Below, piece after piece: positions 24,801 to 34,432 of a DNA stretch of 64,000 nucleotides. Source of the DNA: Hyphococcus flavus (GTDB lineage Bacteria > Pseudomonadota > Alphaproteobacteria > Caulobacterales > Parvularculaceae); assembly GCF_028748065.1 (NCBI RefSeq), contig NZ_CP118166.1:883501-947500 (forward strand), written 5' to 3'. A model generated the notes under the pieces. The model saw only the letters and a list, made by a program, of their open reading frames with translations. It did no database searches and was not told where the DNA came from. A program made the position numbers and the translations under genes. The first letter of the stretch is position 1. Each line of letters starts with the position of its first letter.

Positions 24801-27800
24801 ATGTCAAGAAGAGCCACTTCTCAGGTCCGTCACAGCCTTTTGGCTGCTACGGCTCTGACGAGCGTGACGGCGTTTGCTGCGCCAGCAGTCGCGCAGGACG
24901 ACGGTGACGATGACGTCATCGTTGTTACCGGTTCGCGTATTCAAAATGCGAACATCAACTCATCTAGCCCGGTCTTTCAGGTAGACGCCGACGAAATTGA
25001 CACACGTGGTGTCGTTCGCGTGGAAGATCTCATCAACGTTCTGCCGCAGGCCTTTGCTGCGCAGACATCAAACCTCGCGAACGGTTCGAACGGTACGTCT
25101 TCTGTCGACCTTCGTAACCTCGGTCCGCAGCGTACGCTCGTTCTTATGGACGGCAAGCGCCTGCCTTACTCAACCGTTATCGGCGGCGCTGCAAGCTCGG
25201 CTTCTACGGCGAACCTCGACACCATCCCAACTGCTCTGATCGAGCGCGTTGACGTCGTCACTGGCGGCGCCTCGGCTGTTTACGGTTCAGACGCTGTTGC
25301 TGGTGTTGTTAACTTCATCATGAAGCATGACTTCGAAGGTTTTGAAGTCGACGGCCAGGTTGGTTTCTTCCAGGACGGCAATGGCGGCGAATTCGAAAAC
25401 GCCCTGCTCGACAGCTTCGGCATCGCACGGCCAGGCAGCGTTCTCGACGGCCGTAACGTCAACGTTTCAACGACCTTCGGCGCGAACACAGCCGACGGAC
25501 GCGGCAACGTCACGATGTTCCTGCAGTACCAGAACCAGAACGAAGTTCGTCAGGCTGAGCGTGATTACTCCAAATGCGCCTACGGCACGTCTTCGACGTC
25601 TCCGCAAGCGCTTGGCGGCATCGTTTGCGCCGGTTCGTCGACCTTCCGCCGGATCGGTCTTTCGAACTCCAACCCGAACTTCCCGGCAGGTCTGCATCTT
25701 CAGGAAGACGGCACGCTTGTTCCTTACACAGGCGCGCCTGATCAGCTCTTTAACTTTGCGCCGGACAACTTCATCCAGCGTAACAACGAGCGCTTTAACA
25801 TCACGGCCTTGGCCCGTTACGAAGTCACGGACGACATCGAAGCCTATCTTGATCTCGGCTTCACGGAAAACACCACCGACTCGCAGATCGCGTTTTCGGG
25901 TACGTTCTTCCGTAACTTCATGATCAACTGCGACAACCCGTTCCTGCAGGCTCCGGTTCCAGGCGGCGGCACGCTGGCTGAAGCCGGCCTTGGCTGTACG
26001 CCGGCACAGGTTGCGACTGGCCTGAACCCGGACGGTTCGTTTGCTGACGTTAACTTCGGCGGCGTTGCCGGTCCAGGTTACCGTAACGTCAACGGTAATC
26101 CGCGCAGCACGGGTACCGCGCTTTCCACGTTCCGCGCCGTTGGCGGCTTCCGCGGACTGATTGCGGACAACTGGGCTTGGGACGTTTTCGGCCAGTTCGC
26201 ACGCACGCGTCAGAACTCACAGTCGATCGGCGACCTGAACTTCCAGTCTGTTCAGAATGCTTTCTTTGCTGTGGATGACGGCATGGGCAATGTGGTTTGC
26301 CGCGGCGGCCAGACAGGCTGTCTCCCGCTCAACATTTTCAGCCGTCCAGGCGGTGTTGATCAGGTAACGCCGGAAGTGGCTCAGTCCATTCAGGGCAACG
26401 GCTTTGTCACTGGTACGGTCGAGCAGATCGTTCTTGGCGGCACCATCGGTGGCGACCTTGGCAGCTCCGGCTTCCAGTTCCCATGGGCTGAAGACGGCGT
26501 TCAGGCGCTGATCGGTGCGGAATACCGTGAAGATCGTCTGGTCCGTAATCCTGATGACGTTTCGCAAATTCCGGGCGGCCTCGGCCTCACCGGTGTTGGC
26601 GGTGGTACGCCACCGCTTGCTGGTGAAGTCAGCGTTTGGGAACTCTTCATGGAGACCAACATTCCGCTGATCCAGGGCAAGTCGTTCTTTGAAGAGTTTG
26701 GCATCAACGGCGCCTATCGCTTCTCGAACTACTCGACAAGCTCTGACTCTACGCCAGACAACGACTTCGAAACGCATACTTTCGCAGCCGGCGTAAGCTG
26801 GGTGCCAGTGCCTGAAGTTCGTCTGCGTGGTCAGTTCCAGCGTGCGGTTCGTGCGCCAAGCATCTTCAACTTGTTCAGCGCCCAGAACACGGCGTTGTTC
26901 AACGCGACAGACCCTTGCGCCAACCAGCCTTCAAACGGCAACATGCCTGTGGCGACAGCAGCTCAGTGTGCTTTCACTGGCGTAACGCCAGCTCAGTACG
27001 GCACGCTTCCGGCTAACCCGGCACAGCAGCTGAATGCGGTTACCGGCGGTAACCCGTTCCTTGAGCCTGAGAAGTCTGACACATACACCGCTGGTGTATT
27101 GTTGCAGCCTTCATTCATGAACGGTTTGACCCTGTCAGTCGATTACTTCGACATCACGGTCAACAACGCGATCTCTACGATTGCACCGAACGTTGCTCTG
27201 ACCCAGTGTCTTGCAAACGGTGACCCTGCCTTCTGTGGTCTGATTGTTCGTGACCAGGACGGCTCTCTCTTCGCGAGCCCGGTTCCGCCAACGGGATCAC
27301 CGTTCCAGTTCGCTGGCGTTCAGGCGACCAACGTCAACATCGCAAACTTCGCAACACGCGGTATTGACCTCGCTGCAAGCTATGGCATGGACATGGACAT
27401 GATCGGCCTTGGCGGTTGGGGTTCCATGAACTTCAACTACGTTTCCACCATTTTGATGGAATCGTCTTCCGTGCCGGTGCCAGGCGTAACAACGACGGTT
27501 GAGTGTAAAGGCCTTTATCGCGGTAATAACTGCGTAGGTCCGATCCCAACCTACAAGCACCGCATGCGCACGACATGGCAAACGCCATGGAACATCGATG
27601 TGACAGCCACATGGCGTTACCTCTCTGAAGTAACGCTTGATCAGGGTCAGTCTACCGGTGGTGCCTTCACGCCTTCAGGCAACGTCCTCGACGACAAGCT
27701 GGACTCGGCGAACTATCTCGACCTCGCCATGCAGTGGTATCTTCGCGAAAACCTGACGCTTCGTGCTGGTATCAACAACGTCATGGGCCGCGATCCTGAG

Positions 27801-27905
27801 CTGTCTACGCAGGCAGGTACGGCTCCGGGTAACGGCGACACGTTCCCAGGCACCTATGACGCTGCTGGCCGCTTCATCTTCTTCGGCATCAACGTTGGCC
27901 TCTAA
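24801..27905 (+). CDS. TonB-dependent outer-membrane receptor
   Basis: A 1034-residue outer-membrane receptor. A signal peptide (residues 1-31, cleaved near APAVAQ) is followed by DDVIVVTGSRI, the TonB-box-like start typical of Caulobacterales/Sphingomonadales receptors. The plug domain spans about 40-165, with LRNLGPQRTLVLMDGKR and ERVDVVTGGASAVYGSDAVAGVVNFIM. A beta-barrel follows to the end (FIFFGINVGL). The size and the ERVDV-GGASAVYG pattern fit receptors for complex organic substrates rather than small ferric siderophore receptors, but the ligand is not known. It is followed by a strong terminator and is monocistronic. Confidence 0.95.
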   Translation: MSRRATSQVRHSLLAATALTSVTAFAAPAVAQDDGDDDVIVVTGSRIQNANINSSSPVFQVDADEIDTRGVVRVEDLINVLPQAFAAQTSNLANGSNGTSSVDLRNLGPQRTLVLMDGKRLPYSTVIGGAASSASTANLDTIPTALIERVDVVTGGASAVYGSDAVAGVVNFIMKHDFEGFEVDGQVGFFQDGNGGEFENALLDSFGIARPGSVLDGRNVNVSTTFGANTADGRGNVTMFLQYQNQNEVRQAERDYSKCAYGTSSTSPQALGGIVCAGSSTFRRIGLSNSNPNFPAGLHLQEDGTLVPYTGAPDQLFNFAPDNFIQRNNERFNITALARYEVTDDIEAYLDLGFTENTTDSQIAFSGTFFRNFMINCDNPFLQAPVPGGGTLAEAGLGCTPAQVATGLNPDGSFADVNFGGVAGPGYRNVNGNPRSTGTALSTFRAVGGFRGLIADNWAWDVFGQFARTRQNSQSIGDLNFQSVQNAFFAVDDGMGNVVCRGGQTGCLPLNIFSRPGGVDQVTPEVAQSIQGNGFVTGTVEQIVLGGTIGGDLGSSGFQFPWAEDGVQALIGAEYREDRLVRNPDDVSQIPGGLGLTGVGGGTPPLAGEVSVWELFMETNIPLIQGKSFFEEFGINGAYRFSNYSTSSDSTPDNDFETHTFAAGVSWVPVPEVRLRGQFQRAVRAPSIFNLFSAQNTALFNATDPCANQPSNGNMPVATAAQCAFTGVTPAQYGTLPANPAQQLNAVTGGNPFLEPEKSDTYTAGVLLQPSFMNGLTLSVDYFDITVNNAISTIAPNVALTQCLANGDPAFCGLIVRDQDGSLFASPVPPTGSPFQFAGVQATNVNIANFATRGIDLAASYGMDMDMIGLGGWGSMNFNYVSTILMESSSVPVPGVTTTVECKGLYRGNNCVGPIPTYKHRMRTTWQTPWNIDVTATWRYLSEVTLDQGQSTGGAFTPSGNVLDDKLDSANYLDLAMQWYLRENLTLRAGINNVMGRDPELSTQAGTAPGNGDTFPGTYDAAGRFIFFGINVGL

Positions 27906-27939
27906 GAAGATAAACGGCTAACATAGCCAACAACTAAGA

Positions 27940-27968
27940 CGCCGCGGACTTCGGTCCGCGGCGTTTTT
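27940..27968 (+). terminator. Rho-independent terminator after the TonB receptor gene
   Basis: Arms CGCCGCGGA (27,940-27,948) and TCCGCGGCG (27,955-27,963), a CTTCGG loop region containing the stable UUCG tetraloop, and a run of five T residues at 27,964-27,968. It starts 35 bases after the receptor stop codon. Confidence 0.92.
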
Positions 27969-28015
27969 CTTTGGGCGTATTTACAAGTTTCGCAGTTCAG
28001 TCATAAGCCGTTGGA

Positions 28016-28981
28016 ATGAGCTTTCCGAAACCACGGCGTATAAAAACCCCTGAGGTTACGCTTGCCGTCTACGAAAATGACGGCGACACTGGCCGTCGCC
28101 ATCCGCCGGTAATCTTCGTCCATGGCTGGCCGGAGATCGCCTATTCCTGGAAAAGCCAGTTGGGCGCTGTCGCCAAAGCCGGCTTTCGCGCCATCGCCAT
28201 TGATCTCAAAGGTTTCGGTTGGTCCGACGCGCCGAAAGACCCCGCACTATATAGCGCCGAACAAATGACCGGCGATTTTGTTGCGCTGATGGACGCGCTA
28301 TCAATAGAGAAGGCGATTTTTTGCGGTCATGACTGGGGTGGCGCGCTCGTTTGGGCCATGGCGCAGCTTCGCCCAGAACGGGTCGCAGGCGTTATCGGCC
28401 TGTGCACGCCTGTCCACCCCCGCCCGCCAGCGCCGCCTCTGGCGATCATCAACAAACGATTTGGCTCGCAGCATTACTTCGTCCAGTTTCAGACGCGAGA
28501 CGTCCCGGAACAGCTCTTTGCATCCGACCCTGACCGGTTCTTCCGGTTGATGTTTCAAAGACCACCTCCGCGCGATCGCTGGGCTGAACTCGTCCCGCGC
28601 ATCTATGATTTGCCAGGCAGGTTTAAAAACGCACCGCCTCCTTCGGACAATGACGTCATCATTCCGCCTGCGGATATTCAGATCTATGTGGACGCCTACA
28701 AGAAAAGCGGGTTTCATGGCGGCGTCAATTTGTACCGCAACATCGACCGCAACTGGGAAGCGATGGAAGGTCGTGATGAAACGGTGAGGGCGCCCGCATT
28801 ATGGATTGGCGCTGAACTGGACCTCTTCCTGCCGCCCGAGAGCGCGGAAAAAATGAAAGATATCGTTCCGGATCTAGAAAGCCACGTCATTGCGGACTGC
28901 GGTCACTGGATGACGTGGGAGAAACCGGCGGAGACGAACGCGCTTATAATCGACTGGTTGAAACGCCGCTTTTCAGCTTAA
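28016..28981 (+). CDS. Alpha/beta hydrolase, epoxide hydrolase/haloacetate dehalogenase-like
   Basis: A 321-residue cytoplasmic hydrolase. The oxyanion-hole motif is HGWPEIAYSW, and the nucleophile elbow CGHDWGGALVWA carries Asp rather than Ser, as in epoxide hydrolases and haloalkane or haloacetate dehalogenases. The catalytic His is in DCGHWMTWEKP near the end, and the acid is probably Asp in GAELDLFLPP. A cap domain occupies about residues 140-240. Epoxide hydrolase is slightly favoured by overall length, but the substrate is unresolved. Confidence 0.88.
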   Translation: MSFPKPRRIKTPEVTLAVYENDGDTGRRHPPVIFVHGWPEIAYSWKSQLGAVAKAGFRAIAIDLKGFGWSDAPKDPALYSAEQMTGDFVALMDALSIEKAIFCGHDWGGALVWAMAQLRPERVAGVIGLCTPVHPRPPAPPLAIINKRFGSQHYFVQFQTRDVPEQLFASDPDRFFRLMFQRPPPRDRWAELVPRIYDLPGRFKNAPPPSDNDVIIPPADIQIYVDAYKKSGFHGGVNLYRNIDRNWEAMEGRDETVRAPALWIGAELDLFLPPESAEKMKDIVPDLESHVIADCGHWMTWEKPAETNALIIDWLKRRFSA

Positions 28982-29088
28982 TTTAAGCGAAATTCACCCG
29001 CTCGTTTGAGACAAATTCCGGGAACTGAAATCACGTTTCGGTCATTCGCGGCTGTCACGCTTTTCCTGCAATAGAGGAGGAGGGACAG

Positions 29089-29373
29089 ATGCGTACAATT
29101 ATCGCAATAATCGTATTTTCCCTAAGCTTGTGGGCTTCGCCAGCGACAGCGAACGATCTGAGGCACCAGACGCCTTACAACGCCAAACCGAAAGCGTTGG
29201 CGGCGTTAAACTTGGCGGATAGACGCATTGAAATGCTTGCCGTGACCAGACGTGCGCGGGCGGATACAGTGTTCCGGCGCGCTCATCTTGATGAGTGCCG
29301 CAACATGTCGAAGGTCATGCCCGGATATCCGCAACCCGCGTTCGTGTCGTTCGACTTTCGCCTCAAATTTTAG
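29089..29373 (+). CDS. Small secreted hypothetical protein
   Basis: A 94-residue product with a clear signal peptide (hydrophobic residues 3-17, likely cleavage after ASPATA). The mature part of about 72 residues is basic, with ALAALNLADRRIEML and RRAHLDECRN, and no known domain. A strong ribosome-binding site (GAGGAGGAGG) lies just before the ATG. Its stop codon directly abuts the stop of the convergent serine hydrolase gene with no bases between. Confidence 0.75.
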   Translation: MRTIIAIIVFSLSLWASPATANDLRHQTPYNAKPKALAALNLADRRIEMLAVTRRARADTVFRRAHLDECRNMSKVMPGYPQPAFVSFDFRLKF

Positions 29374-30504
29374 TCAAAGCGCTTCGTAAACAGCATCCAG
29401 CAATCTCACCGCGCGCGGATCACCCACCAGATAGTGTGACATTTTGTTCATGACATAAGCAGCGGTGAGATTGTTTTGCGGGTCAATAACTACGCATGAG
29501 CCGCCGAACCCCGCATGGCCGAACGCCGTCTCATTCGGTCCGAAATGCCGGTTGATGTTGCGCATGAGTCCGGCCGACCAGGACAAGTGGAATGGCAGCA
29601 CTAGGTCGTCGCCGCGAATACGTTCTTTCAATGCGTCATTGATCGCCGCTTGATCAAGATATGAATCGCCGTTCCATTTTCCGCCGTTCACGAAAGGATG
29701 AACGATCGCCGCGAGCGATCGAGCATCAGCATGCATGTTGGAGGCCGGGATTTCCGCCGCCATCCAGTCCTCGTGGGCGACGCGCGCCGGCGCTGACCAT
29801 TTCGATAAAAACGCCAGTTTCGTAAATTCGTTCAGCTCGCCGAGGTCGGGCGGTTTGGGCGGTTTTTGCATGAAAGCCGTGCGCGCCATCTGATCGCGTC
29901 TGAGGCCGCAAAAAATCTCTAAGCCAAAACCCTGAACAAGCTGGCCAACTGTTTTTCCTTTAACGCGTTGCAAGAGTTCACCTGCAATAAACCCGACTGT
30001 CTGCGGGTGATACCCGTTTGCCGTCCCCGGCGCCCATAACGGCGCCATGGCCGCAAGCTTTGCCGTAATCGCACCCCAGTCGAGCCAAGTCGCCGGCGGC
30101 ATTTCATCGGGAATGCCGCAAAGCCCGCCCTGATGCGACAGGACTTCGGCGATGGTGATCTTTTCCTTTCCGGCTGCTGCAAATTCCGGCCAGTACTGCG
30201 CAATCGGCGCATCGTAACTCAGCGTTCCATTGGAAACTTCGCGCGCCACTAACAGCGACAAGACAGCTTTGCCGCTTGAATAAATGCAGGCGAGCGTATT
30301 TTCGTCCCAAGGCTTCTCTTCCCCCCGGTCAGCGTATCCGCCACGAATATCGATGACCAATTCATCGCCGATGACGGCCGCGAATGAGGCCCCGAGCTCT
30401 GACCCGTTTTCGAAATTAGACGCAAACGCATCGCCAACAGCCCTGAAAGGCGGCGGTAGAATTCCGCTCGCGTTTGCAACACGTTCGTCACGCCATGCCA
30501 TCAT
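29374..30504 (-). CDS. Serine hydrolase, beta-lactamase/esterase family (class C-like)
   Basis: A protein of 376 residues. The class-C-type nucleophile motif S-x-x-K is SSGK in ACIYSSGKAVLSLLV (about residues 77-80), and a Tyr is found in the second-motif region (NGYHPQTVGFIAGE). The C-terminus has FGHAGFGGSCVVIDPQNNLTAAYVMNKM, as in EstB-like esterases. It is probably an esterase or peptidase-like enzyme rather than a true beta-lactamase, and no signal peptide is evident. The start at 30,504 (MMAWRDERV) is preferred because the longer frame would run into the lipoprotein gene. Confidence 0.85.
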   Translation of the reverse strand: MMAWRDERVANASGILPPPFRAVGDAFASNFENGSELGASFAAVIGDELVIDIRGGYADRGEEKPWDENTLACIYSSGKAVLSLLVAREVSNGTLSYDAPIAQYWPEFAAAGKEKITIAEVLSHQGGLCGIPDEMPPATWLDWGAITAKLAAMAPLWAPGTANGYHPQTVGFIAGELLQRVKGKTVGQLVQGFGLEIFCGLRRDQMARTAFMQKPPKPPDLGELNEFTKLAFLSKWSAPARVAHEDWMAAEIPASNMHADARSLAAIVHPFVNGGKWNGDSYLDQAAINDALKERIRGDDLVLPFHLSWSAGLMRNINRHFGPNETAFGHAGFGGSCVVIDPQNNLTAAYVMNKMSHYLVGDPRAVRLLDAVYEAL

Positions 30505-30518
30505 AAAATTCTTTGTCG

Positions 30519-30824
30519 TTAACGGAATGCACAAGCGACGGATGAACGCGCGATGGCGCCGGCGGCGCGGGCGTTATCAATGCTCAACAACGCATCAAGC
30601 CCTTCACCGGGAGAGGAAGCAGCATTGATATTCCCAATAAAGTCAGCAACAGCTTTCATGTCGCCCCGATCCAACCGGTCATCGAGTTCGTTGCCCATGC
30701 ATTCGGCTTTGTCCTCGGATAAACCAAACTCCATGAGCCGGTTTTCAATCCTCTTGCGCGGCGAAACAGTGGCGCAGGCGGCAAGTGAGAAAGCAGCAAT
30801 CAACAAAATCAGTTTGTTCATCAT
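30519..30824 (-). CDS. Small putative lipoprotein
   Basis: A 101-residue product with a lipoprotein signal peptide: basic start, hydrophobic stretch, and lipobox S-L-A-A-C with Cys17 as the lipidation site. The mature protein is mostly helical and acidic (LSEDKAECMGNELDDRLDRGDMKAVADFIG) with two further cysteines. No domain is recognised. GGGGAG precedes the ATG at proper spacing. It may share a transcript with the serine hydrolase, 14 bases downstream. Confidence 0.78.
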   Translation of the reverse strand: MMNKLILLIAAFSLAACATVSPRKRIENRLMEFGLSEDKAECMGNELDDRLDRGDMKAVADFIGNINAASSPGEGLDALLSIDNARAAGAIARSSVACAFR

Positions 30825-30883
30825 ATAACTCCCCTAATTAGGTAAGATCATACGGTGATTAGCAGTTGAAGGCCAACCGCGCG

Positions 30884-31522
30884 TTACCGGTGTTTGACGC
30901 CCATTTTTTCCAGACGCCAGACAAGAGAATCGAGCCTGTCCTGACCGAAAAACGGCTCTCCGTCGAGGACCATCAGCGGTACGCCCCAGTGATATTCAAG
31001 CTGGGCAGCCTCGTTTTCGGCAATGCGCTCTGAAATGAGCTTCTGGTTTTCCCGACTCCAGGATGAAAGGGCAGACAGTTCAAGGCCGGCATCGACACAT
31101 GCACCCGAAAGCGCTTCATCGCTCGTCCAGGGCTGGCCCGACCAGATGCGGCGGCCTGCGGACTGGGCGAAGGCAAGCCCCTTTTTGTGCTCAATAGCCG
31201 CAAACGCCAGCGACATCACGCGCATCATGTCTGGCTGTTCTGGCGCTACTTTACCGGTTTCCATGTTCATCTGGATTGGATCGGGGTCGGGCGCGGCGAT
31301 GGCGACGCCCAGACGCTCCGCCTCCCGCGCAACATCGCGGACAAGATAGGGCAAAAACTGCTTCCGGCCTTTTTCGAAAAAATCGGGCTCGCGCATAGCA
31401 AGGGGCCTTACGGGACGAAAGCGCAGGTCGAGCGCGTAGTCGTTTTCAATCGCATTAAGCCTGTCGACCGCCAGGTATGAATAGGGACTGCGGAACGAAT
31501 AAAAGACTTCCAACACCATCAT
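30884..31522 (-). CDS. DsbA-like thioredoxin-fold protein, 2-hydroxychromene-2-carboxylate isomerase type
   Basis: A 212-residue protein beginning L-E-V-F-Y-S-F-R-S-P-Y-S-Y-L-A, where a Ser replaces the catalytic Cys pair of DsbA. This is the signature of the kappa-class GST / HCCA isomerase group, which uses glutathione. The C-terminus contains W-G-V-P-L-M-V-L-D-G-E-P-F-F-G-Q-D-R-L-D-S-L-V-W-R-L, the usual family ending. It may act on an aromatic degradation intermediate or another isomerisable substrate; no aromatic pathway is present nearby. Confidence 0.88.
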   Translation of the reverse strand: MMVLEVFYSFRSPYSYLAVDRLNAIENDYALDLRFRPVRPLAMREPDFFEKGRKQFLPYLVRDVAREAERLGVAIAAPDPDPIQMNMETGKVAPEQPDMMRVMSLAFAAIEHKKGLAFAQSAGRRIWSGQPWTSDEALSGACVDAGLELSALSSWSRENQKLISERIAENEAAQLEYHWGVPLMVLDGEPFFGQDRLDSLVWRLEKMGVKHR

Positions 31523-31603
31523 GTAACGCCCTTCCTATGCCAGGAATTGAAACAATGACGCCTCTTCGCTATGGGTCAAGCACCAGACCAGGAGAGACGG
31601 CCC

Positions 31604-32455
31604 ATGGCGCGCACCATTCGCATCGCAGTTTTACAAGCTGCCTTTGGCGAAGACACGATGGCGAACATCAACAAGGTGGAAGAACTCACGCGCAGCGCCG
31701 CCAAGGACGGCGCACAAGTCATTTTGGCGCCGGAGCTATTTCAGGGCCCGTATTTTTGCAAAACGGAAGACACTGTCCATTTCACGACTGCTTATCCTTA
31801 TAAGGAGCATCCTGCTGTCAGAGCGCTCGCACCGCTTGCTAATGAGTTGGGCGTCGTGCTGCCGTTATCCATCTTCGAGCGCGACGGACAGGAATATTAC
31901 AACAGCCTCGTGACGGTAGACGCAGACGGCTCTGTTCTTGGGCTGTACCGCAAAAGTCATATTCCTGACGGTCCCGGCTACGAAGAAAAATTCTATTTCC
32001 GCCCTGGCGACACTGGCTTTAAAGTCTGGGATACAAAATTCGGAAAGTTGGGTGTCGGCATCTGCTGGGATCAGTGGTTTCCCGAGGCGGCGCGCGCCAT
32101 GATGTTGATGGGCGCTGAAATCCTGTTTTACCCGACCGCAATCGGATCGGAGCCGGAAAATCCATCACTTGATACAAGAGATCGCTGGCGGCGCGCCATG
32201 ACAGGGCATGCTGTTTCCAATGTCGTACCTGTCGCCGCCGCTAACCGCATTGGCGATGAGGAAGGACAAGTCTTTTACGGCTCATCGTTTATCGTCGATG
32301 ATGGCGGCGACTTCCTCGCCGACATGTCGCGCACCGAAGAAGGTTTTGTCGCCGCGACGGTTGATCTTGACCACCTTGCCGAACGCCGCGCCAGTTGGGG
32401 CTTTTTCAGGGATCGCCGGCCTGACCTTTACGGTCACCTTACAGGCCGCAATTAG
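31604..32455 (+). CDS. aguB: N-carbamoylputrescine amidase
   Basis: A 283-residue nitrilase-superfamily enzyme that hydrolyses N-carbamoylputrescine to putrescine. The Glu-Lys-Cys triad is Glu44 (LAPELFQGPYF), Lys117 (YRKSHIPDGPGYEEKFYF) and Cys154 (GVGICWDQWFPEAAR). These blocks are characteristic of AguB rather than other nitrilases. ATG at 31,604 (MARTIRIAVL) follows AGGAGA; an upstream in-frame ATG at 31,571 lacks one. The usual partner, agmatine deiminase (AguA), is not in the window. It overlaps the convergent symporter gene by 4 bases. Confidence 0.93.
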   Translation: MARTIRIAVLQAAFGEDTMANINKVEELTRSAAKDGAQVILAPELFQGPYFCKTEDTVHFTTAYPYKEHPAVRALAPLANELGVVLPLSIFERDGQEYYNSLVTVDADGSVLGLYRKSHIPDGPGYEEKFYFRPGDTGFKVWDTKFGKLGVGICWDQWFPEAARAMMLMGAEILFYPTAIGSEPENPSLDTRDRWRRAMTGHAVSNVVPVAAANRIGDEEGQVFYGSSFIVDDGGDFLADMSRTEEGFVAATVDLDHLAERRASWGFFRDRRPDLYGHLTGRN

Positions 32456-33909
32456 CGCACTTCCTCAACGCTGCGCTTTTTCTCCAAAAGCGCTTGCTCT
32501 TTTGCTTCAAACGCCCAGGCTTTTTTATCGATGTCCAAGTCTGCGTAATCTTCAACATCAAAAACCGGATCCAGTCCGCGCTTTCTTTGGCGGTCGAAGT
32601 CCGCCATCACGCGTTTGCCGATTGGAAATAACAAGACAAGCGCAAACAGGTTGAACAGCGCCAGCAATCCCATCCCGGCATTTGCAAAACCAAAAGCACT
32701 CGCCAAATCTCTCGTCGATCCAAACAGCACCAGGCCGAGCGTTGCGACCTTGAAAACTGCGAAAACACGCTTGTCGTCATTGAAGAAAAAGTCGAGCGCC
32801 GTTTCGCCGAGAAAATAGTTGTACATGATTGACGAAAAAACAAAGAGCAGCAAGGCAACGGCGATAAAATCATCCGCCCACGCGCCCACATGATCGCCGA
32901 GCGCGGCCTGCGTGAGGATCACGCCATCAGTTGCGGGGTCCGTGAAATCAACACCCGAAAGCAATATGATCGAAGCCGTTGCCGTACAGATGATTGCCGT
33001 ATCAATAAATACTGATAAAGCCTGGACAATGCCTTGATGCGCAGGATGCGGAACATAAGCGACCGCTGCAACATTCGGGGCCGAACCTAACCCGGCTTCA
33101 TTGGAGAAAAGTCCGCGCTGAACACCCAGCATGATGGCGCCGCCAATGCCGCCGGCCACCGCCTCATTAAAACCGAAGGCGCTTGACACGATCAGGCTGA
33201 AAACGTCCGGCAGGTCGGTTATTCGGGTTGTCACGACGAACAGCGCAACAGCGATGTAGCTGACAGCCATGACCGGCACGACAATTTCAACCACGCTGGC
33301 GATCCGCCCCAGCCCGCCGAATATAACAATGCCTGTCAGCACGGCGAGCGCTATGCCGGTGGCGATCGGCGGCACGCCGAAAGCATCTGCGATAGATGTC
33401 GACGCAGCAAAACTTTGCAGGATATTGAACGATATCCCGAAAGCGATCAGCAAAAGGATCGAATAGATCCCCGCCATAATTTTCGCGCCGCTACCCATTC
33501 GGCGTTTAAGACCGCGGGCAATATAAAAGGCAGGCCCGCCGCGAAAATTCCCGTCTGGCTCAAGCTGCTTGAAAAGCTGAGCAATGGTGCATTCAAAAAA
33601 ACTAGTCGCCATGCCGAGCATGCCCACAACCCACATCCAGAAAATTGCGCCCGGTCCGCCCAGGGTGATCGCCACAGCAACGCCGGCGATATTGCCCGCG
33701 CCGACGCGCCCCGCGATTGACAGCGCCAAGGCCTGAAAGGATGTTGGTTTGTCGCTGTCATGACGAAAGGCCTGCCCGAATATCGAAAACATGCGGCCAA
33801 AATAACGGAACTGCACAAAGCCCGATCGAACCGTAAACCACAAGCCAATTGGAATGAGAACGAAGATTAAGACTTTACCCCATAAGAGGTTGTTCAGTGC
33901 TTCGATCAT
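32452..33909 (-). CDS. Alanine/glycine:cation symporter, AGCS family
   Basis: A 485-residue inner-membrane transporter that takes up alanine or glycine with Na+. The early block GRVGAGNIAGVAVAITLGGPGAIFWMWVVG is the AGCS signature, and LFSNEAGLGSAPNVAA and GLGRIASVVEIVVPVMAVSYI are also conserved. Ten or eleven hydrophobic helices are visible. The charged C-terminal tail is cytoplasmic. Confidence 0.93.
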   Translation of the reverse strand: MIEALNNLLWGKVLIFVLIPIGLWFTVRSGFVQFRYFGRMFSIFGQAFRHDSDKPTSFQALALSIAGRVGAGNIAGVAVAITLGGPGAIFWMWVVGMLGMATSFFECTIAQLFKQLEPDGNFRGGPAFYIARGLKRRMGSGAKIMAGIYSILLLIAFGISFNILQSFAASTSIADAFGVPPIATGIALAVLTGIVIFGGLGRIASVVEIVVPVMAVSYIAVALFVVTTRITDLPDVFSLIVSSAFGFNEAVAGGIGGAIMLGVQRGLFSNEAGLGSAPNVAAVAYVPHPAHQGIVQALSVFIDTAIICTATASIILLSGVDFTDPATDGVILTQAALGDHVGAWADDFIAVALLLFVFSSIMYNYFLGETALDFFFNDDKRVFAVFKVATLGLVLFGSTRDLASAFGFANAGMGLLALFNLFALVLLFPIGKRVMADFDRQRKRGLDPVFDVEDYADLDIDKKAWAFEAKEQALLEKKRSVEEVR

Positions 33910-34053
33910 GGAACTCGCTGTTGTTGCCTTCAGGGACGGGCTTAACGCAGCACCCTAAAGCAACACAGGTTTATTGTCGAATATACGGCATAGCGACATC
34001 ATCTGCGCCATAACAGTGTGGTTTACGCTGATATGCTATCGAATTACTGACAG

Positions 34054-34266
34054 TCAGTCTTTTTTCACAAAAGTTACGGCGAATAATGGTTCGCCCTCAA
34101 ACATATCTTTTGGCGCATCCATGCCTTCGATCATTTTAAAAATGCGCGGCGTGATCGAGCCTTCCATCCGGTAACCTTTTTCCGCCATCTTGCCGCGGTG
34201 AAACTCGAGTGCAGCGGCCGTAAATTCACGGGCGAGAATGGTGATGCGTTCCGGATCGTTTGACAT
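34054..34266 (-). CDS. Small uncharacterised protein
   Basis: A 70-residue soluble product, not recognised. It begins MSNDPERITILAREFTAAAL, is helical over the first 45 residues and has a strand-like ending PLFAVTFVKKD. No signal peptide or membrane segment. It stands alone between the AGCS symporter gene and nrdB. It is called because it has a plausible start, protein-like composition and no competing frame; it may be conserved in relatives. Confidence 0.55.
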   Translation of the reverse strand: MSNDPERITILAREFTAAALEFHRGKMAEKGYRMEGSITPRIFKMIEGMDAPKDMFEGEPLFAVTFVKKD

Positions 34267-34432
34267 GATGAAAGCCTTTGTCGCGTTCGTAGCGTTGTGA
34301 ATAACGATGTTTTGCAGGAATATGAAGTCTGACGGACAGCTTGTCTATATCTGCGGTTTTCTTACCAAGGAAATCGCAGGGCGCTCAAAAATCGAAACAC
34401 CCTGCTCTACCCGCAACCCATGTCGGAAGGGC